Below are positions 59,495 through 64,000 of a stretch of 64,000 bases of DNA, in pieces. Every line of letters starts with the position of its first letter. Position 1 is the stretch's first letter. Position numbers and translations under genes: made by a program. Source of the stretch: Vibrio sp. MedPE-SWchi (GTDB taxonomy: Bacteria; Pseudomonadota; Gammaproteobacteria; Enterobacterales; Vibrionaceae); the NCBI GenBank assembly GCA_001874155.1, contig MPDB01000002.1, forward strand, positions 225,489 through 289,488. Reading direction: 5' to 3'. The notes beneath the pieces were generated by a model, which had not been told where the DNA came from, did not search any database, and saw only the letters and a list, made by a program, of their open reading frames with translations.

Positions 59495-60217
59495 TCACTT
59501 CTTCTCGATAGAGCTTAAAATACCTCTTAGAATATTAAGCTCTTGAATCTCTGGTCGCGCACGACTAAACAAGCGTTTTAGCTTATTCATCACTTGGCCA
59601 GGCTGCTCTTTAGAAATAAATTGGGTATCCGTGATGACTTTTTCAAGGTGCTCATAGAACATTTCTAGTTCTTTATGGCGTGGGTATTCATCTTGAACTG
59701 ATGGCTTTTTCTCATATTGGCTTTGCTCTACTGCGAGGTGTGCTACACGTACTTCATAACAGATAGTTTGAACAGCCATCGCAAGATTTAGAGAGCTATA
59801 TTCAGGGTTAGCAGGAATGCAAACATGGTAGTGACATGTCTGTAATTCCTCATTTGTTAACCCGGTTCTCTCGCGACCAAATACCAATGCAACAGGGTGA
59901 TTTTGACCTTCAATCGCAAATTTCTCACCACATTCTCTTGGTTCAAGCATCGGCCACTCAAGGGTACGAGAGCGAGCACTTGAACCAACGACCAAACCAC
60001 AATCTTCAACAGCTTGAGAAAGTGTATCCACTATCACTGCGTTTTCGACCAAGTCACTGGCTCCAGCTGCTAAGGCAAGGGTTTGGTCATCAACATCACA
60101 CTGAGGGTCAACTAAAACAAGTTGGCTCAACCCCATCACTTTCATTGCGCGAGCCGCAGAACCGATATTTCCTGAATGTGACGTACCAACAAGTACAACT
60201 TTAGCGTTGTTTAACAT
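59495..60217 (-). CDS. trmJ: tRNA 2'-O-methyltransferase TrmJ
   Basis: SPOUT methyltransferase for position 32 of several tRNAs. The 240-residue protein has [20 protein letters not shown] at the start and the knot segments [12 protein letters not shown] and [17 protein letters not shown]. It precedes iscR, as in many Gammaproteobacteria. Confidence 0.97.
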   Translation of the reverse strand: MLNNAKVVLVGTSHSGNIGSAARAMKVMGLSQLVLVDPQCDVDDQTLALAAGASDLVENAVIVDTLSQAVEDCGLVVGSSARSRTLEWPMLEPRECGEKFAIEGQNHPVALVFGRERTGLTNEELQTCHYHVCIPANPEYSSLNLAMAVQTICYEVRVAHLAVEQSQYEKKPSVQDEYPRHKELEMFYEHLEKVITDTQFISKEQPGQVMNKLKRLFSRARPEIQELNILRGILSSIEKK

Positions 60218-60393
60218 ATAGCTTCTCTACAACATGATTAAAAACCGCCAAATTCTAACATACCTATCAATAAATAGTGATGAGTTGATAACGCTAATTT
60301 CCAGTGACTAAAAAATAACCACTTCCATTTACTTCCAGCTCTGGTATACTTCGCCAGCTTTTTTTGTTCTTTAACATCCGTTGGGAAAATTTT

Positions 60394-61197
60394 ATGCATC
60401 CTATGCTAAATATCGCTATTCGCGCTGCGCGAAAAGCAGGCAATCATATTGCTAAATCTCTGGAAAACCCAGATAAAATCGAATCTACTCTAAAAGGTAC
60501 AAACGACTTTGTAACTAATGTAGATCGTGAAGCTGAAACACTGATCATTGATACTATTAAAAGTTCATACCCTGATCACTCTGTTATCGGTGAAGAAAGT
60601 GGTCTTATCGAAGGTAAAGATAATGACGTGCAATGGATCATTGACCCACTGGATGGAACGACTAACTTTGTAAAAGGTATTCCTCATTTTGCAGTATCTA
60701 TTGCTGTACGTATCAATGGGAAAACTGAAGTTGCTTGTGTATACGACCCTATGCTGAATGAGCTGTTCACTGCTCAACGTGGTGCTGGTGCGCAACTTAA
60801 CAATGGCCGTCTACGTGTCAACCCTCTTAAAGACCTTAATGGCGCTATCCTCGCGACGGGCTTCCCATTCAAACAAAAGCAACATTCTGAATCTTACTTC
60901 AAGATCATGTCTGCTCTTTTTGCTGACTGTTCAGACTTCCGCCGTACAGGCTCTGCAGCTCTAGACCTATGCTACCTTGCTGCTGGACGTGTTGACGGAT
61001 TCTTCGAGCTTGGCCTTAAGCCTTGGGACCTTGCTGCTGGTGAGCTTATTGCTCGTGAATCTGGCGCTATCTTGACTGACTTCTCTGGCGGTACTGATTA
61101 CATGAAATCAGGCAATACTGTTGGTTCAAGTGCAAGAGGCGTTAAAGCCATTCTTAAACATATCCGTGAAAATGGAAATGAAGCTATCCTTAAGTAA
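60394..61197 (+). CDS. suhB: Inositol-1-monophosphatase SuhB
   Basis: Mg-dependent phosphatase; in E. coli also part of the rRNA transcription antitermination complex. The 267-residue protein has the metal-site motifs GEESG and DPLDGTTNF, and WDLAAGELIARESG near the C-terminus. ATG at 60394 (MHPMLNIAIRAARKAG) with GGGAAAA upstream aligns with E. coli SuhB. Confidence 0.97.
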   Translation: MHPMLNIAIRAARKAGNHIAKSLENPDKIESTLKGTNDFVTNVDREAETLIIDTIKSSYPDHSVIGEESGLIEGKDNDVQWIIDPLDGTTNFVKGIPHFAVSIAVRINGKTEVACVYDPMLNELFTAQRGAGAQLNNGRLRVNPLKDLNGAILATGFPFKQKQHSESYFKIMSALFADCSDFRRTGSAALDLCYLAAGRVDGFFELGLKPWDLAAGELIARESGAILTDFSGGTDYMKSGNTVGSSARGVKAILKHIRENGNEAILK

Positions 61198-61212
61198 TCA
61201 AATTGCTTGAAG

Positions 61213-61243
61213 AAAAAAGCCTCGCTTAATGCGAGGCTTTTTT
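61213..61243. terminator. Bidirectional terminator between suhB and the tubulin-like gene
   Basis: Perfect 13-bp stem AAAAAAGCCTCGC / GCGAGGCTTTTTT with TTAAT loop; serves both convergent genes. Confidence 0.95.
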
Positions 61244-61261
61244 ATTGCTGCTTCACTGCAA

Positions 61262-63421
61262 CTAGTCGTTTTCTGATTCCCCAGCTACGTCATCATCAAT
61301 AATTATAATATTCTTCTTGGTGATAGTTGGACTGCTCTTCTTCGACTCTTCACTCAGAGTAACCTTAGGTTTGGGAAGTGGTTCGGAGAGAGAAAATGGA
61401 GCGTTCAACGACACTATGCTCGTTTTGCTGATTTTATGGCGGTATATCTCTCGTATGTATTTTATTGCCCGAATCACACAGTCAGAGGTCAACCGTATAT
61501 CATTGATAGAAGTGAATTTCTTTTTGTCCGTGATCAGTTCCCTGTATTTCTTCTCATACATCGGCTTAATCGCATACCAGTTGGTATCTAGAACCTTAGC
61601 TGGGTTCTCATGGTTTAAAAAGTATGTCTTCACTTCCTCTTCATTAAAGTCATCCTCTTTAATCGCTTTTAGAATCACTTTATCAATGACATCGCTGTAT
61701 CTAAATTCATCTCTAGCAAAACAGCGTTTAACATAAGCAACAATCAGCGTTAAAAAATCGTCACTTAAACAAGGGCTTTTAGATACTAACGTGGTTAAAG
61801 AGAGGTTAGGTGATGTGCCTATCACTAGAGCGTAACGCTTTAGTGTCGTATTGGGGAATAACTTATTAATGTGCGATTTTAATCTATTCAGTGCCGTATA
61901 AGTTAATTTGTAATCTTTCGGGAGTGAAATGATCGATACTATCGATGAGCAATTCTTAAAGAAGTGCAGGTCTCTAAGTTCATCCAGCTCGAAATTGGCT
62001 TCCTTATATCGTCTCAATAGGTCTTGATACTTACTCGACTCAACGGGTAGTAAACTGATCCCCTCTATAGCCTGAGTTTGTTGATTGAAATGAGGCAACT
62101 CTATAGAACGGTAAAAAAGGTCATCAACATCTGTAGGCCCATTTCTATTCGGTCCTACCACGCTCTCTGAATACGCAATGGCTACGGGGCCCGCCAAGCT
62201 CATAAACAGATCATTTGCATCTAACCTTATCGTTTCAGCAATATCGATGCCGGCATTTCTAAAATAGTTCTCATCATAGTCTGACGTAACTGCCTGGGCC
62301 GTCAGAATATTAAAGATCTGCTGAGAGATATATTGGTTGGCATATTTCTCCATCTTATTTACATCAATTTCTTTTTTACTCTTCTCTTCTCCGATCTCGG
62401 CATAGCGCATGATGTCATTTGAGATGAGCATCATTGCGTTCCATGGTCGAATTCGACTAAGAACATCCGTGCTTTCTACTCCATCCTCAACAGCGTCTAA
62501 ATTATAGGAAAAACTCCATTCTTCAGATAAATACTTACATAAAAGGCGTCCTGAGTTTATATGTAAGGCTTCAGATGGCTCTACATTTTCTCCCCAAATA
62601 TTTGGTAAGATACAGATGCCCGATGTAAAGATGGGTTCAAAGACAAAACTATGCGGCTTGTTACTAGATGCATTGCTTTTGGGTACGGCGAGATCAAAGG
62701 TTTTACTCATATAGGAATACTGCTGAGCTAACCCGAATTCTGAAGCCATTCCTGATCCGGTACCACCTCCTGAACTGAATATATAAAAGTAGAGCCTTGA
62801 TTGATTTGCTTTAATACCACACGAATCAACCAGATAAGAGTGTAAGTACCGCCATGTTTCGTTGGAGAAGTTACTGGTCTTTCTATTAAGAATAGTCTTC
62901 GCCAAGTATTGCCCTAATATTGGAGCATTACCCGCCCCACCGGCGTGCACCTCTGAAAGGTCCATTATTTTTATTTTCTTATAATTCTCCAAGAAATCTA
63001 AACGACCTTTGCTTGTCGAATATCGAATCCGTCCTTCTATATCCTTATCTAGGTCCCCAACCATCACGACTGGCTCTATCAAGTATACAGGGTGACCTCT
63101 TGAGTCAGAATGACCAGACAAGCGGCCTTTCAACCAATTAACTGGGCCTTTTTCTTGCTCGTATGATTTAACCTCAGATGAGTCATCAGAAAAATAATTG
63201 CTTCGGGCATTGTAGACGAGAGTGGCAACGTCTAATGCTATATTTGAGCCGCATCGCCCTAACCCTATCAAACACACAGAGGGGAATTTTTGCTCAAGCT
63301 CGCCTTCAATAGTTTCACGTTCAAACATGCTTTTTCGTACAATATCTAGGTTTTCTAAAATTGTATCTATGTGCATTTCCGTGAAGTAACCGTGCTCAAC
63401 TAATCCATCGTCTTGTTGCAT
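61262..63421 (-). CDS. Divergent tubulin/FtsZ-superfamily protein
   Basis: A 719-residue protein with the tubulin GTPase signature GGGTGSG (about 218-224, in YIFSSGGGTGSGMASEFG), an N-terminal nucleotide loop GLGRCGSN (about 53-60), and a middle loop HAGGAGNAPILGQYLAK (about 159-175). The C-terminal half is unlike FtsZ and ends in an acidic tail (IIIIDDDVAGESEND). It is about twice FtsZ length. FtsZ-like families of this kind (FtsZl-1, FtsZl-2, Tubulin_2) have been proposed for membrane remodelling; I cannot assign it to one. ATG at 63421 has GGGAG 8 nt upstream. Stand-alone between suhB and tRNA genes, AT-richer than suhB, suggesting acquisition. Confidence 0.82.
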   Translation of the reverse strand: MQQDDGLVEHGYFTEMHIDTILENLDIVRKSMFERETIEGELEQKFPSVCLIGLGRCGSNIALDVATLVYNARSNYFSDDSSEVKSYEQEKGPVNWLKGRLSGHSDSRGHPVYLIEPVVMVGDLDKDIEGRIRYSTSKGRLDFLENYKKIKIMDLSEVHAGGAGNAPILGQYLAKTILNRKTSNFSNETWRYLHSYLVDSCGIKANQSRLYFYIFSSGGGTGSGMASEFGLAQQYSYMSKTFDLAVPKSNASSNKPHSFVFEPIFTSGICILPNIWGENVEPSEALHINSGRLLCKYLSEEWSFSYNLDAVEDGVESTDVLSRIRPWNAMMLISNDIMRYAEIGEEKSKKEIDVNKMEKYANQYISQQIFNILTAQAVTSDYDENYFRNAGIDIAETIRLDANDLFMSLAGPVAIAYSESVVGPNRNGPTDVDDLFYRSIELPHFNQQTQAIEGISLLPVESSKYQDLLRRYKEANFELDELRDLHFFKNCSSIVSIISLPKDYKLTYTALNRLKSHINKLFPNTTLKRYALVIGTSPNLSLTTLVSKSPCLSDDFLTLIVAYVKRCFARDEFRYSDVIDKVILKAIKEDDFNEEEVKTYFLNHENPAKVLDTNWYAIKPMYEKKYRELITDKKKFTSINDIRLTSDCVIRAIKYIREIYRHKISKTSIVSLNAPFSLSEPLPKPKVTLSEESKKSSPTITKKNIIIIDDDVAGESEND

Positions 63422-63795
63422 TCCTAAACTCCCTGCCAATGATGCGTCTACATAAGCGTAGTCTCATTGCTTGGACGATATATTGAGGGTGTTGTTTTTT
63501 TAAACATTATGTGGGGTGGCGCACATCAAAACTACGATATGCTACCAAGTTTCATTGAGTGCTCAAAGTGAGATAGCTCTAGATATAAAATAATTAACAT
63601 AGAAACGACACTGTATCGAATGTCGATAAAAGTAGTTATTAGAGCGGTAGTGGAAGGAGCAGATCCTATTGATGTAAAAATACTAGGGAAATATAAACAT
63701 CTTGTTTTACAGCAATAGTATAGCGAGCTAACAAGTGTTTGTAGTCAAGTATACAAAGCAAAAAGGCCCTAGCATTTCTGCTAGAGCCTTAAATA
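63422..63795. other. Intergenic region between the tubulin-like gene and tRNA-Trp
   Basis: About 370 bp, AT-rich, with the tRNA terminator at its right end. A 32-codon plus-strand ORF (63620-63718) with no obvious ribosome site is left uncalled. No partner gene for the tubulin-like protein is visible here. Confidence 0.5.
63758..63790 (-). terminator. Terminator of the tRNA operon
   Basis: Stem AAGGCTCTAGCA / TGCTAGGGCCTT (one mismatch) with a U-run on the minus strand just downstream of tRNA-Trp. Confidence 0.9.
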
Positions 63796-63872
<77 letters not shown>

Positions 63873-63907
63873 ATCTTCAGTTTTAATGAGCTGAAACTCA
63901 AAATAAG

Positions 63908-63984
63908 TGGCGGAGTGGACGGGACTCGAACCCGCGACCCCCGGCGTGACAGGCCGGTATTCTAACCAACTGAACTACCACTCC
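63908..63984 (-). tRNA. tRNA-Asp (GTC anticodon)
   Basis: A 77-nt cloverleaf on the minus strand: acceptor GGAGTGG/CCACTCC, anticodon stem CCGGC/GCCGG with loop CTGTCAC (anticodon GTC), T-arm GCGGG-TTCGAGT-CCCGT and encoded CCA. Close to E. coli tRNA-Asp. Upstream tRNAs may lie beyond 64000. Confidence 0.97.
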
Positions 63985-64000
63985 GCAGTGGCATACTTGC

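Noticed and set aside
63620..63718. 32-codon plus-strand ORF upstream of the tRNA terminator
   Set aside because: No ribosome binding site, no recognised family, and short enough to arise by chance.

Overview
The window looks like about 64 kb of the large chromosome of a marine Vibrio or close relative (Vibrionaceae). Gene order supports this: purL-mltF-tadA, a minor-pilin cluster, dnaJ-dnaK-grpE-nadK-recN-bamE-rnfH-ratA-smpB-ssrA, guaBA-xseA, der-bamB-yfgM-hisS-ispG-rodZ-rlmN-ndk-pepB, and the isc operon. I recognised genes from protein motifs and gene order; no database search was run.

Layout. 1-5.7 kb: the 5' part of purL (with a PurR-like operator), mltF, two tiny divergent ORFs, tadA and an AbgT-family transporter. 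6.0-9.4 kb: five minor pilins (PilV, PilX-like, PilW and FimT on the minus strand; a PilE-like pilin on the plus strand). 10.2-16.9 kb: the chaperone block dnaKJ and grpE with sigma-32-like promoters, a DAACS symporter and nadK. 17.0-21.2 kb: SOS-controlled recN, bamE, rnfH, ratA, smpB and ssrA. 21.2-34.5 kb: an accessory stretch with an HflX-like GTPase bracketed by a short direct repeat, a decayed nuclease-like fragment, metY, a six-gene minus-strand cluster (DedA, ATP-grasp, DinB-like, NRDE, YHS, OlsF-like), a pentapeptide-repeat K+ channel and an alanine symporter. 34.7-36.4 kb: a secreted GH19 chitinase. 36.7-53.5 kb: housekeeping genes, including a GATC-rich gap between a zinc-ribbon gene and an AlaX-like gene that sits at the expected place of crtS, the site on chromosome 1 that triggers replication of chromosome 2. 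53.7-59.4 kb: iscRSUA-hscBA-fdx-iscX behind a double IscR operator. 59.5-64 kb: trmJ, suhB, a 719-residue divergent tubulin/FtsZ-like protein, then tRNA-Trp and tRNA-Asp.

The most striking observation is ssrA (tmRNA). Its promoter, tRNA-like ends, first pseudoknot and 3' half are present, but the part that normally encodes the ANDENYALAA degradation tag is missing. The gene is about 50 nt short. From the usual resume position the frame reads only Ala-Pro-Ser-Phe-Arg-Leu-stop. If real, this tmRNA could free stalled ribosomes without marking products for ClpXP. Other points of interest are the candidate crtS, the orphan tubulin-like gene beside tRNAs, and the DedA/ATP-grasp/OlsF-like cluster, which may form an uncharacterised envelope-lipid system.
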